A DNA stretch of 64,000 nt from Cohaesibacter celericrescens. GTDB taxonomy: Bacteria > Pseudomonadota > Alphaproteobacteria > Rhizobiales > Cohaesibacteraceae. Position numbers and translations under genes: made by a program. This document shows, in pieces, positions 1-8,444 of the stretch. The stretch covers positions 1-64,000 of the forward strand of contig NZ_PKUQ01000054.1 of assembly GCF_002866925.1 (NCBI RefSeq). The letters are read 5' to 3'. The notes under the pieces were generated by a model. It was not told where the DNA came from. It saw only the letters and a program-made list of their open reading frames with translations, and did no database searches. Numbering within the stretch: position 1 is the stretch's first letter; each line of letters begins with the position of its first letter.

Positions 1-16
1 AAAACAGCAAATATGC

Positions 17-61
17 GTCAGAGCCAATTTTAAACGCCAATTGACACTCTTAGGCTCTGAC
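17..61. repeat. Inverted repeat downstream of hypothetical gene
   Basis: A 9-bp perfect inverted repeat (gtcagagcc at 17-25, ggctctgac at 53-61) lies beyond the stop of the minus-strand gene at 156-680. It could form a 3' hairpin, but no clear U-tract follows at once, so a terminator role is only possible. Confidence 0.35.
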
Positions 62-155
62 ATGGTGAAAATAACCGGTCCGTAGATGTTGATTTTCACT
101 GAGAAGAGACCCTGGATCGGATGAGCATTAGGTTAAATTGATTGGCACTTCAGTA

Positions 156-680
156 TTAGTATAGGCATTTGGGTTTGATCTTTTTTAGATTTTCAAAGTA
201 GCGATAAGCTCTACTGGAAATAGGATTTACCCCTTGTAGTTTTCGCCACGAAGGAGGCGGTGATTCTCGGGCTATCCTACAAACAGTGTCGACAAACTTC
301 TCTGCACTCTTTTGGTTGGTCGTTGAGAGCATTAGAGCTAGAAAGCCCATCTCAACTGAATAGGGCAGCCTCGTTTTTTTGTTAAAAACTTTCAAAGTGA
401 AAAGAGCCGCATCGCCAATCTCGTCAACAGAAGCATCAATAAGATATTCAAGCATTGCCATCTGGTAGAAAGTCATACCGTCAGTGGTCATGCGACCATT
501 TCCGACAATTACTCGGCCATCCATCGCCAACTTTTTTGCTTCTGAAAACGCGCATTTGAATTTCTGACTATTAAAACAGTCAATAGCTCGATCCCATTGG
601 CCAGCAGCTGAGGCAGAGGTTGCAAGCAAGATAAAAAGTACGCCTGTGATAAGGGATGTAAGATTAGCTCGATTACGCAA
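156..680 (-). CDS. Secreted hypothetical protein, 174 aa
   Basis: No family is recognised. The N-terminus has a basic start (MRNR), a hydrophobic stretch (about residues 10-24) and an Ala-x-Ala-like site (SASAAG), so it is very likely exported to the periplasm. The mature part is about 150 residues with four cysteines, two of them early (DCFNSQKFKCAF) and two late (VCR and KCLY), which suggests disulfides. It stands alone, with degraded mobile DNA on the right. The product is complete as far as can be seen, and the function is unknown. Confidence 0.6.
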   Translation of the reverse strand: MRNRANLTSLITGVLFILLATSASAAGQWDRAIDCFNSQKFKCAFSEAKKLAMDGRVIVGNGRMTTDGMTFYQMAMLEYLIDASVDEIGDAALFTLKVFNKKTRLPYSVEMGFLALMLSTTNQKSAEKFVDTVCRIARESPPPSWRKLQGVNPISSRAYRYFENLKKIKPKCLY

Positions 681-1174
681 ACCAGATGCTCTTTAAAGTG
701 TGTTTGGTTGATATACAACTTTATTACGTTATACAGAACTAGTGCGCAACACGAATAGTGTCGCGGACTTGGTGTGGCCGATTGCTTGAGCCGTGAAGCC
801 AAAACACGTAAGACTACGAAGCTCTAGAAAACAACAGCCCATTAAGAATATGCTTCACACGCAAAAGGCGGGAAATTCTCGTCTTTTGAATAACCGGTCA
901 TTGGAACGCACGGGACGAATGTCTACAAAGCCCTGTGTGGATGGCTCCCTTCTTGTAAGCCTTTTTTGTGATTGGTCGATTGTCAGAAGCAGTCTTGTGT
1001 CCTGTTAACGCAGCACACATGGCCGCTGGCCCTGATGGTTTCCAAAAACCAAGTCCCCTTCCGCGTTTCGAACAACAAGCGTTCGGGACTTTTGCCGGGT
1101 TCTCTTGGTTTTAGGACTGACATTGTTCCATCACCTCATTGGTCTTGCAATTTTTTGTTTTTGGTTGGTTCGGT
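681..1174. other. Non-coding or decayed stretch
   Basis: About 490 bases with only short open frames on either strand and no recognisable protein. It lies just beyond the 3' end of the transposase remnant and is probably decayed accessory DNA. Confidence 0.5.
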
Positions 1175-1417
1175 TCAGATTGTTCTCACTTTGTAAGGTC
1201 TGTTATGTGTAAGCACCGCCCAAATCATTCGGGCTCTCTTGTTGGCCATGGCTATCGCAGCCAACATGCGTGGCTTGCGTAACAAGACATCAACAAACCA
1301 TGGATCAAATTTCACAGGCTCTGCTTTGATCCTCCGCATGCGTACAGCTGTAGTCCCTTGCACCCAAATGCTGCATAGTGCACGAACGGCAGCTTTGACG
1401 AAGGAGCGATGCAGCAA
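1175..1417 (-). pseudogene. IS110-family (IS1111-type) transposase, C-terminal remnant
   Basis: The minus-strand frame encodes the characteristic C-terminal tail of IS110/IS1111 transposases: a DPWFVDVLLRKP segment, then AIAMANKRARMIWAVLT and NRPYKV near the stop. That pattern (DPW..LL.RKP....IA.ANK.AR..WA.L....Y) is familiar from this family. Only about the last 80 residues remain. The frame is closed by a stop near 1475 and no RuvC-like DEDD N-terminal domain is present, so the element is dead. It abuts the truncated exported protein at 1454-1983. Confidence 0.7.
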
Positions 1418-1983
1418 ATGACCGTCGACGAACGGCGGCTCTGGGCCGTCCTTAAATGACGAAGTAATATTGCACTAGCGAAGTCAGCATCATTCAAGGA
1501 CGGCCCAGAGCCTCCTCCTAAATCCGCCATGAATCGATTCCGGGCCTGAGACATGAAACGGCTATTTATTTGCAGCTGCCTGGTCAGCGTGCCAGTCATC
1601 TCGCTTTCGATGATGCTCTCGGTCTGGGTGTTGCTGTCTGCGGTTCCATCACTCACAGAGACTGAATTGACATACCCCAGATTCTGGTACAGAGACCCGA
1701 AATATACATTCGCTTCCTCGCTTGCGGATAGCACGCTACCGTCAAATGAGACAGTCATGTCAACTTCAGACAGGCCGCAAGCGCTGGCGATTGTATCCAG
1801 TAGCAGTGAGACAGGTTTGTATGAGGCTATGCTATAATTGTGACTGCTTCCACCAGATGGGCATTGATATGCAATGTCGTAGGATGGGCTGACCGCATGA
1901 GCTGTGGAGCTGACACAGGTGATGGTTAAGGTCGCCAGAATAATGATTAAGGGATTAGATTTGGTCTTCAGTGATGGATACAT
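1312..1983 (-). pseudogene. Truncated exported protein fused out of frame to IS remnant
   Basis: The first roughly 165 residues look genuine: a signal peptide (hydrophobic IIIILATLTITCVSS region, AHA cleavage motif near residue 30) followed by a Ser/Thr/Asn-rich exported region ending in SRFMSQARNRFMADLGGG. The style resembles the linker before the barrel of rhizobial autotransporters, but no barrel follows. After about position 1455 the frame runs into an inverted copy of its own sequence and then into the transposase remnant in another frame, giving a meaningless tail to the stop at 1312. I read it as a gene cut by a mobile element. The autotransporter idea is an inference. Confidence 0.5.
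1437..1512. repeat. Inverted repeat at gene/IS junction
   Basis: Arms 1437-1459 and 1490-1512 are reverse complements over 23 bases with one mismatch (17 perfect: ggctctgggccgtcctt), separated by 30 bases. It lies exactly where the exported-protein frame stops making sense. Confidence 0.8.
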
Positions 1984-2693
1984 TTAGGGTAGCCAATCTT
2001 AAAAAGTGATTCGTTTCAAAAACTTATGTTTTATACTGAAATAACCAAATACATTCCTTTAGCCCTCCATAATAAGTTGCATGATAAAGAATTAGTACCT
2101 ATGAGGGTGTTGTGGAGACCAAAATACAACGGAGGTTTTATGCGTAGAACGTCCGGTGCCTTTTTAGGCTTTGCCTATGCGTCAGCAAGCTCGGTCGCCA
2201 GATGAGGGCTCGGAGTCGCCTAATGCATTGGGACAAACGGGGTATGTCCAGTTAGGGAAATCTGAGCTGGCGATGCAAGTGTATTTGCAGTCTGGAATGT
2301 GCCCATATTTGGCTTACAGATGCTCGGGCTGTGCGCGAGGAGACCAGACACAATCACACTTCTGCTATCGATTCCAAGATCGCCTCAGCAACAGTTCGTG
2401 GCGAGCAAACATTGAGCAAGATTGTCGTTCATGTCAGCCAATTTTGGATGCCGTTGTTATTGGCTCGCAAAAAAGACGTATTCATTGGCTATTCTCCGGC
2501 AATCAGGTACTAGCTGTAGTATATAGCTAACGCTTCAGAATCGCGCTCATCACTTTCCGACTTCTTTTGATGATGCGCCGGGTTAGCCAACGGGATTGTC
2601 AAAAGACAACGTCCTCTGCCTTTGGCCCAAATCGCAATCGAAAAATCGACGACGAATTCAAGGGGGGGAACACCTCCCGGAAATGGAACCAAT
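1984..2693. other. Intergenic stretch with decayed or tiny ORFs
   Basis: About 700 bases without a convincing gene. A 21-codon ORF at 2140-2205 on the + strand has a GGAGG ribosome site four bases before its ATG. Two longer frames (2171-2530, 2331-2513) have no recognisable similarity and poor starts. It may be the remains of a gene broken by frameshifts. Confidence 0.4.
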
Positions 2694-3839
2694 ATGAGCG
2701 AGCTAACCTTTGGTGTCATTGGGACATCCAAGAAGGAGGATGAGCGGCGCGTGCCAATTCATCCCGCACACTTGCCGAGACTCTCAGAAAAATACCGCAA
2801 GAAGCTGGTCTTTGAAGAAGGATATGGCCTGCCATTCGATATTTCGGATGCTGTAATCGCCGCGCAAACCGGCGGTGTCGCGCCCCGCAGCGCACTATTA
2901 TCAGACCTTGGAAATGTAATTGTCGCCAAACCCACACTCGCCGATCTTCAGGATCTGCGAGTAGGAGGTATTCTTTGGGGCTACCCTCATTGCGCCCAGC
3001 AACGCGCAATCACTCAAGCTGCAATTGATCGCAAGCAGACCCTTGTCGCTTTTGAAGACATGTTTGTTTGGGCTCCGTCCGGGGAAGTCGGAAGACACAC
3101 ATTTTATAAAAACAACGAAATGGCAGGCTATTGTGCCATTTTGCATGCTTTGCGCCTGAAGGGCATTGATGGTCACTATGGCAATCAGCGTAAGACCATC
3201 ATTTTCAGTTTTGGAGCGGTGAGCCGCGGTGCTATTTACGCCCTCAAAGCGCATGGCTTCAGAGACATCACCATTTGCATACAACGCCCTGATCATGAAG
3301 TTCGCGAAGAGGTTCTGGATTGCGACTATGTCCGCATTCGCGAAGGCTCCGAAGGAGAGGCGCGTATGCTGGTCGTCGAACATGACGGCAGCGAACGGCC
3401 GTTGACTGATCTGATCTCTGAGGCCGACATTATCGTCAACGGCACCTATCAGGACACAGATCATCCAATGGACTTCGTAACGGAAGCGGAAAAATCCTGT
3501 TTAAGGCCGGGAAGCTTGATCGTGGATGTCAGCTGCGATGAGGGTATGGGGTTCTATTTTGCCAAACCAACGACGTTCAGAGCGCCAATGTTTAAAGTTG
3601 AGAAGACCGACTATTATGCCGTGGATCACACCCCAAATTATCTTTGGGAAAGCGCGTCGCGTTCCATTTCTGCGGCGCTCATCGTGCACTTGCCTACGAT
3701 GATTGATGGACGGGACTTCTGGCAGAAAAACGAAACCATTCGCCGGGCGGTGAATGTTAACTCTGGCGTTGTCGTTAAGCCGACAATCCTGTCGTTCCAA
3801 AATCGTCAAGAAGCGTATCCACACGCGGCACTTGCCTGA
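2694..3839 (+). CDS. AlaDH/PNT-fold dehydrogenase, N5-(carboxyethyl)ornithine synthase-like
   Basis: 381 aa. The N-terminal half carries the alanine dehydrogenase/transhydrogenase hallmarks: ERRVPIHP (about 17-24), VAKPT with the substrate Lys (about 79) and WGYPHC with the His (about 99). The central Rossmann loop is FGAVSRGA (about 173-180). The closest functional name I can give is N5-(carboxyethyl)ornithine synthase, which reductively joins pyruvate to ornithine with NADPH. Alanine or saccharopine dehydrogenase-like activity is the alternative. The start at 2694 (MSELTFGVIG) is chosen over an upstream in-frame codon because family similarity begins there. It is a single gene followed by a strong hairpin, with no ornithine genes adjacent. 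Confidence 0.65.
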   Translation: MSELTFGVIGTSKKEDERRVPIHPAHLPRLSEKYRKKLVFEEGYGLPFDISDAVIAAQTGGVAPRSALLSDLGNVIVAKPTLADLQDLRVGGILWGYPHCAQQRAITQAAIDRKQTLVAFEDMFVWAPSGEVGRHTFYKNNEMAGYCAILHALRLKGIDGHYGNQRKTIIFSFGAVSRGAIYALKAHGFRDITICIQRPDHEVREEVLDCDYVRIREGSEGEARMLVVEHDGSERPLTDLISEADIIVNGTYQDTDHPMDFVTEAEKSCLRPGSLIVDVSCDEGMGFYFAKPTTFRAPMFKVEKTDYYAVDHTPNYLWESASRSISAALIVHLPTMIDGRDFWQKNETIRRAVNVNSGVVVKPTILSFQNRQEAYPHAALA

Positions 3840-3923
3840 ATTCGCACGTTGACGCCACGCCTAAATTTGACATGAATGCGAATGATTGTTGTCAATAAAT
3901 ATGGCATCTATGGTCTTTTAAAA

Positions 3924-3952
3924 CCCCACCTTGTCTAAATGACAAGGTGGGG
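3924..3952. terminator. Hairpin after the dehydrogenase gene
   Basis: A perfect 12-bp stem, ccccaccttgtc / gacaaggtgggg, with a 5-base loop, 85 bases after the stop codon. The T-rich flank lies on the left side (the minus-strand sense), so termination on + would be weak. Confidence 0.5.
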
Positions 3953-4064
3953 GGACCAAGCTGAAAATGCCTTGGTGGTATCTAACATGAGGCGGTGTCG
4001 TCTTTTGAATAACCCCTGGATTTGAAGACACCTTGTTCCCTAAAAATGAGGCAAGGAGACCATC

Positions 4065-4136
4065 ATGTTCAAGGTCTACCATAATCCATGCAAGCTATTT
4101 GGCGTTGTGTGCTACAAGGGCACATCTTGCACGTGA
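4065..4136 (+). CDS. Possible 23-residue cysteine-containing small protein
   Basis: A 24-codon ORF with an excellent ribosome site (AAGGAG, 8 bases before ATG). The peptide has three cysteines (C9, C16, C22) and is basic. It sits 38 bases before the next gene. No family is known for it. The good initiation signal is the only evidence, so it could be a leader peptide, a small protein or chance. Confidence 0.35.
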   Translation: MFKVYHNPCKLFGVVCYKGTSCT

Positions 4137-4174
4137 TCATGCGTGCCTGTTCCGACACTGATTGGACGTTAATA

Positions 4175-4525
4175 ATGCAAATCCCTACTTGGACAAAACC
4201 TGCACTTTTGAGTGCGGGAGCGGGCGCTATTGCTCTTGCTGTCGTTGGGTTTAACTGGGGTGGCTGGATGACCAGCAGCTCGGCTAATGAACTTTCTGAA
4301 AAATCCACTGTGGCAGCGGTTGCCGCTGTCCTTATGCCTTACTGTTTGCAGCATTCAAAAACAGATCCCAAAGCTGTGGAAGTCATGGCTGAACTCAAAG
4401 CTGCCAGTTCTTATCAGCGCCGCGGGATTGTTGAAAAAGCTGGTTGGGCAACCCCTCTGGGTGGTGAAAAACCAGACCGTGCTCTTGCTCAGTCTTGCCA
4501 GGCCGAATTGACCAAAGATATGTAA
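4175..4525 (+). CDS. Hypothetical membrane-anchored protein, 116 aa
   Basis: An N-terminal hydrophobic segment (ALLSAGAGAIALAVVGF, about residues 9-25) is followed by a soluble domain with the pattern AAVLMPYCLQH ... SYQRRGIVEKAGWATPLG ... ALAQSCQAEL. The two cysteines (about 60 and 110) could form a disulfide, so the domain probably faces the periplasm. I chose MQIPTWTKP as the start because the upstream extension looks non-coding. Similar small anchored proteins are common in alphaproteobacteria, but I know of no function. Confidence 0.6.
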   Translation: MQIPTWTKPALLSAGAGAIALAVVGFNWGGWMTSSSANELSEKSTVAAVAAVLMPYCLQHSKTDPKAVEVMAELKAASSYQRRGIVEKAGWATPLGGEKPDRALAQSCQAELTKDM

Positions 4526-5132
4526 CGATTGTCGTTATGTGACCACCAATTGTTGCCTTGAGACATCGCTAGGCATGGCGAAAATAGCATATAGCCCGCT
4601 CTCACATCGATTGGGCTATATGCGATTAGAGGCGCGATATATCGCGAGCTCTCGGGATGAGCTTTCACGCTCTTGTCCTGCAATCCAGACGAAGACCTGG
4701 CCTGTGGCGACGACCACAAAGTGCAGCATCTCATTGGTTCTTCATCCGCACCATTCAGAATCGTCATTGTTTTGTCGGTGCGCCTCGTTGCCGATGCCAT
4801 CGCCTCTGGTGTTTTACGTCTTGGGGTGGCCCAAAGCTTTCAATGTGACTCCAATATTGAGGCTCGTCTCGCGATCGCTAAGTCGCGGAAAATGCCCCAG
4901 TCTATGTTTCTGCGCGTATTCCTATCAGACAAATTTACCAAACTTACTCGGATTCCATTGAGTTTGATTGATCTGAGAGAGGTGCCTTAATGCCTTTCTC
5001 TACAGGTCAATATCACTCCGTCTTTGCATTCATTTGCAAAGATCAAGAAAGACAATAGAAAATAGGGAGTTACACGCCTGAAGATATCGCTCCATCGGAC
5101 AATCCTATCCTGACCATTCAAGGAACGCGGGT
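4526..5132. other. Intergenic stretch with hairpin and doubtful ORF
   Basis: About 600 bases. A 10-bp inverted repeat (catatagccc at about 4579-4588, gggctatatg at about 4613-4622) is visible. An open frame at 4673-4990 (+) could encode 105 aa with a hydrophobic stretch (IVIVLSVRLVADAIASGVL), but it has no recognised family and no clear ribosome site. I list it only as possible. Confidence 0.4.
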
Positions 5133-6170
5133 ATGCGAATAGAAATTGTAACAGCACAAAATGATTTACTCAAGGAAACCGGTTTTGGCTCTCTCAAGGC
5201 GTGTACGTCGATTATGAATTCCATCGCGGAATTGGATCACACTGCTGTGGTGACTGTTTGTTGCGATTTGGCCAACCTGAGGGAAATCGTAAATCGGCAA
5301 CCATATTTCGTGGTCTTGGCAATGAAATATATTCCGTTGGAAAGTGGTCATCTGATCTGGCTATCTGAGTATTTTGAGACCCACGACATCAGCTACACAG
5401 GCTACAAAAAAGACACTCTTTATTATGATTCCAACAAAGTCGCCGCGAAGAAGCGGGTTGCCTCACAAGGCATTGCGACAGCGGATTTCTTCGTAACTTT
5501 ACCAAATGAATTCAAAGCCGAACCAAACTTGCCATTTCCACTTCCCCAATTCATAAAGCCGTTGGATGCAGCAAATGGCAACGGTGTCGACAGAGCGTCC
5601 ATTGCTCAAACTTTCCGACAATATGAAGAGAAAGTTGAAAAGCTTTACGCCGAGTATGGTGAGCCTGTTTCAGTGGAAGAGTATCTCGATGGAAGAGAAT
5701 TCACCGTTGCGATCATCGAAGATGGTGGCCAGCTGATCGCGTCTCCGATTGAAGTCGTGCCACCTGATGAAGATGGCTATCGGCTTTTGGGTTCAAAGGT
5801 GAAATCAGAGAATACAGAATTGCTGAAACGGATTTCTGTTTTCGAAACGCATGTTGATGCTGTGAATCTTGCAAAAAAGGCCTTCATCGCGCTCGGAGCC
5901 AGAGATTTTGGGCGCATAGATGTGAAGATGGAACAATATGGAGAATGCCATTTTATCGAGGCCAATTTGGTGCCAGGCATGACAATGGGCTCGAGCTACT
6001 TTCCTCGGTCATGTGAGATCGATGCCAGCCTGAGTTACGATGAAGTGGTAAATTTAATGATACAGGGTGCTATAGCGCGACAAATTCCCAATATTGGCTT
6101 CCATTCGCCAACAGATGTGCTCGGTTCAGTTTATGGGCCGCCCATCAAACATACTCAGGTTTTCCATTGA
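5133..6170 (+). CDS. D-Ala-D-Ala-ligase-type ATP-grasp enzyme
   Basis: 345 aa, full length for the fold. The likely reaction is ATP-dependent ligation of a carboxylate to an amine through an acyl-phosphate. Visible ATP-grasp features: FIKPLDAANGNGV (Lys about 142 and the flexible loop), VEEYLDGREF (about 181-190, adenine/ribose contact), FGRIDVKM (metal Asp about 263) and FIEANLVPGMT (metal Glu about 276, Asn about 278). The last segment is like the LEINT-PGMT motif of D-Ala-D-Ala ligases. The N-terminal domain does not look like a standard Ddl, so the substrate is probably not D-alanine. AAGGAACG precedes the ATG. A secreted cysteine-repeat protein starts 49 bases downstream on the same strand, suggesting one transcript. 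Confidence 0.7.
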   Translation: MRIEIVTAQNDLLKETGFGSLKACTSIMNSIAELDHTAVVTVCCDLANLREIVNRQPYFVVLAMKYIPLESGHLIWLSEYFETHDISYTGYKKDTLYYDSNKVAAKKRVASQGIATADFFVTLPNEFKAEPNLPFPLPQFIKPLDAANGNGVDRASIAQTFRQYEEKVEKLYAEYGEPVSVEEYLDGREFTVAIIEDGGQLIASPIEVVPPDEDGYRLLGSKVKSENTELLKRISVFETHVDAVNLAKKAFIALGARDFGRIDVKMEQYGECHFIEANLVPGMTMGSSYFPRSCEIDASLSYDEVVNLMIQGAIARQIPNIGFHSPTDVLGSVYGPPIKHTQVFH

Positions 6171-6219
6171 ACGATTGTCGGTTTCACACGGAACCTCGGA
6201 CGAAAATTGGGATAGAATT

Positions 6220-7095
6220 TTGAAATACAATTTTAAACGATTTGACTACTCGCTGCACCCAGTAATTGTACTGGCACTTTTTGTTGTCGGCATCAATGCA
6301 AGCTTTGCCAAAGAAACAATGCCCGAAAATGCTCAGGAGAAGCGATATAGCGATGGATGGGAATGTGTTAATGGCTACCGCAAGAACGATAACCAATGCA
6401 AAGCCATCGTTGTACCGAGAAACGGATATTTGACGGAAAGCGCTTATGGTTCTGGCTGGGAATGCAAGCACGGCTTTGCGGAGGAAGAAATGTCTTGCAA
6501 CATCATCGATGTTCCGTCCAATGCTTATCTCAAGGCGTCGGGAGACAGTTGGGAATGTAATCGCGGATATCGGGAAGCTGGGGAATCTTGCGTAATAATT
6601 AAGGTCCCCAAGAACGGATATTTGTCTGAGTATGCCAGCAAACAAGGTTGGGAATGTGAGTTTGGGTTTCGCCCCATAGGGAATGCCTGCGTTGCAATCA
6701 AGGTGCCGGTACTTGGCTTCATCACAGGTTCGTTCTATGGACTGGGATGGGAATGTGAACGTGGATATCGCGAAGAAGAAAATGATTGTGTTGCAATCCC
6801 GGTTCCTAATAATGGCTACCTTACAAACATATCTGATAGTCGGGGCTGGAAATGCAAGCACGGGTTTAGCAGAGTTGAAGAAGCCTGTGTCGCGATCAAG
6901 ACACCAAAACACGGATATCAGTCGAGCTCTTCATATGGACCCGGCTGGGACTGCGAACGGGGATACAAAGCGACAGAGACTCAGTGCATTGCTGTAAAGA
7001 TTCCAGAGCATGCACATATCAACCATGCTGGAAATGATTGGCAATGTGATCGCCCTTTTGAGCGTCAGCAGAATAAGTGTGTGATCAGTCGCTAG
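6220..7095 (+). CDS. Secreted protein of eight W-x-C...C tandem repeats, 291 aa
   Basis: From a TTG start at 6220 the product begins MKYNFKR, followed by a hydrophobic core (VIVLALFVVGI) and a SFA cleavage site near residue 30, a textbook signal peptide. Upstream in-frame ATGs lie inside the ATP-grasp gene and would bury this signal, hence the TTG choice. The mature part is eight repeats of 31-33 residues with consensus W-x-C-x2-G-[YF]-x6-C-x2-I-x-[VT]-P-x-[NH]-[GA]-[YF]-[LI] (the last repeat is truncated). There are sixteen cysteines, always spaced C-x10-C, so one disulfide per repeat is likely after export. I cannot assign a family name. The location just after a ligase gene is unusual. Confidence 0.7.
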   Translation: MKYNFKRFDYSLHPVIVLALFVVGINASFAKETMPENAQEKRYSDGWECVNGYRKNDNQCKAIVVPRNGYLTESAYGSGWECKHGFAEEEMSCNIIDVPSNAYLKASGDSWECNRGYREAGESCVIIKVPKNGYLSEYASKQGWECEFGFRPIGNACVAIKVPVLGFITGSFYGLGWECERGYREEENDCVAIPVPNNGYLTNISDSRGWKCKHGFSRVEEACVAIKTPKHGYQSSSSYGPGWDCERGYKATETQCIAVKIPEHAHINHAGNDWQCDRPFERQQNKCVISR

Positions 7096-7351
7096 ATTGG
7101 AGATCGCCGATTGTACAAAAGCTAAGCGTATAGAATACTTTTTGCTAATTTGTATTCAAAACGACCTAGCACCAATCCGCTACCATAGCCACTGCCCGGC
7201 TTTCCATTTATGACGGGCAATGGCGGGGATCGAACCGATGCGTTCTTCTGATGCATCAATGGATTCCACAACACACGTCGAAGTCACTCAGCAAGAGGAG
7301 GACTATCACCAGCCCGTCTCAAGTCACAATCCTCTGACAATGCCTGCGGAG

Positions 7352-7405
7352 TTAATGCGGGACAAGTTCAACTGTGTCACTTAGGTCAACTGGATCAGTG
7401 GTCAT
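7352..7405 (-). CDS. Very short ORF behind hflC (17 aa), perhaps a truncated gene
   Basis: The hflC stop overlaps a strong ribosome site (AAGGAG) that sits correctly before an ATG at 7405. The frame ends after 17 acidic residues (TTDPVDLSD...). In hflKC clusters a periplasmic protease gene often follows, so this may be the stump of a lost third gene or a genuine mini-ORF. Confidence 0.3.
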   Translation of the reverse strand: MTTDPVDLSDTVELVPH

Positions 7406-7418
7406 TGTTAAGCTCCTT

Positions 7419-8444
7419 TCATTGTGGTTGCATGTCTCCAGTTGCCCCTGAACCAGTCGAAAGCTTGTCGCTACTGAAAGTTTCATCTGGCTGCATTCTT
7501 CTCAGGAACTTGAAGAGATCGCTGTCAGTTGACAAAACGATGGTTGTCCCTTCCGAAATCATATCTTTGTAGGCCTGCATCGTCCGTGTGAATTCGTAGA
7601 ACTTAACCGTCTGGGCATTTGTATTGTAGGCCCGTGCATAGATATCTGCGGCTGAGGCATCTGCCAGCCCACGAATTTCTTCAACGGCTCGGTAGGCCTC
7701 TGATTGTATTTTGTTGAGATCTCTCACCCTGTTGCCGCGAATACGGGCTGCCTCACCATTGCCTTCAGAGAGGAAACGTTCTGCAATTTGTCGTCGCTCC
7801 GATATCATGCGGTCGTAAATTTTGGGTCGGACACTCTCATTGTAATTGATCCGCTTGAATCTGATATCGAGAAGCTCTATGCCAAAGACGCGGACTTTTT
7901 CCGATGCAGCCTGAAAAATGTCCTGTTCTACAAGGGCGCGGCCCTTCTGGATGGGAACCAGAGATCCGATATCCTGAGCCAACTCATCTTCCGTCAAAAG
8001 CGTGTCTCGCAAGGGCGTGCGATCTTTTGTTGTGCGAATGATTTCGATGAGTTCATGCTTGGCGATCGCGTTGCGTGTTTCACTGCCGAGAATATCATCA
8101 AGGCGCGATTGTGCACTGCGTTCATCGCGCAGCCGCAGAAAATACTGTAGCGGATCTGTAATCCGCCAACGGGCAAAGAGATCAACCGAGATATAGAGTT
8201 TGTCCTTGGTTGGCATGTCCGATGGATTGCCGTCCCACTCAAGAACCCGACGGTCAATGGGATTGACCTCTTGAATGAAGGGAATTTTCAGCTTGAGCCC
8301 TGCCGTGGTGATGGGCTTGCCAACAGGTTTGCCAAACTGAGTGATAATGGCCTGTTCAACCTCACTTACCGTGTACAGAGCGCTTCCGGCTGAATAAGCT
8401 GCAATGATCAAAATCACTGCAAGAATACCGAATGTGATTTTCAT
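7419..8444 (-). CDS. hflC: HflC-like SPFH-domain membrane protein
   Basis: 341 aa. A single N-terminal transmembrane segment (ILAVILIIAAYSAGSAL, about 6-22) is followed by an SPFH/band-7 domain (VSEVEQAIITQFGKPVG, TKDKLYISVDLFARWRITDP) and a charged coiled-coil region (RMISERRQIAERFLSEGNGEAARIRG). HflC and HflK form a large inner-membrane complex that surrounds and modulates the FtsH protease. The start overlaps the hflK stop by 4 bases (ATGA), so translation is coupled. It is far from ftsH in this window, among accessory genes, so it may be a second, stress-related copy. That last point is inference. Confidence 0.8.
   Translation of the reverse strand: MKITFGILAVILIIAAYSAGSALYTVSEVEQAIITQFGKPVGKPITTAGLKLKIPFIQEVNPIDRRVLEWDGNPSDMPTKDKLYISVDLFARWRITDPLQYFLRLRDERSAQSRLDDILGSETRNAIAKHELIEIIRTTKDRTPLRDTLLTEDELAQDIGSLVPIQKGRALVEQDIFQAASEKVRVFGIELLDIRFKRINYNESVRPKIYDRMISERRQIAERFLSEGNGEAARIRGNRVRDLNKIQSEAYRAVEEIRGLADASAADIYARAYNTNAQTVKFYEFTRTMQAYKDMISEGTTIVLSTDSDLFKFLRRMQPDETFSSDKLSTGSGATGDMQPQ

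Noticed and set aside
2171..2530. + strand frame of 119 aa
   Set aside because: No family, poor start and biased composition; kept only as part of the decayed stretch.
6184..6912. Minus-strand frame of 242 aa opposite the cysteine-repeat gene
   Set aside because: It only mirrors the repeats; no signal, family or ribosome site.
5133..7095. Graspetide (ATP-grasp-modified peptide) system
   Set aside because: The ligase is of the D-Ala-D-Ala type rather than the RimK-like graspetide type, and the partner is a long exported repeat protein rather than a short precursor. Not excluded, but not supported.
7205..7250. tRNA-like T-arm (ggttcgatcc on the minus strand)
   Set aside because: The T stem does not pair, and no D or anticodon arm or acceptor partner can be found; at most a chance or a tRNA scrap.
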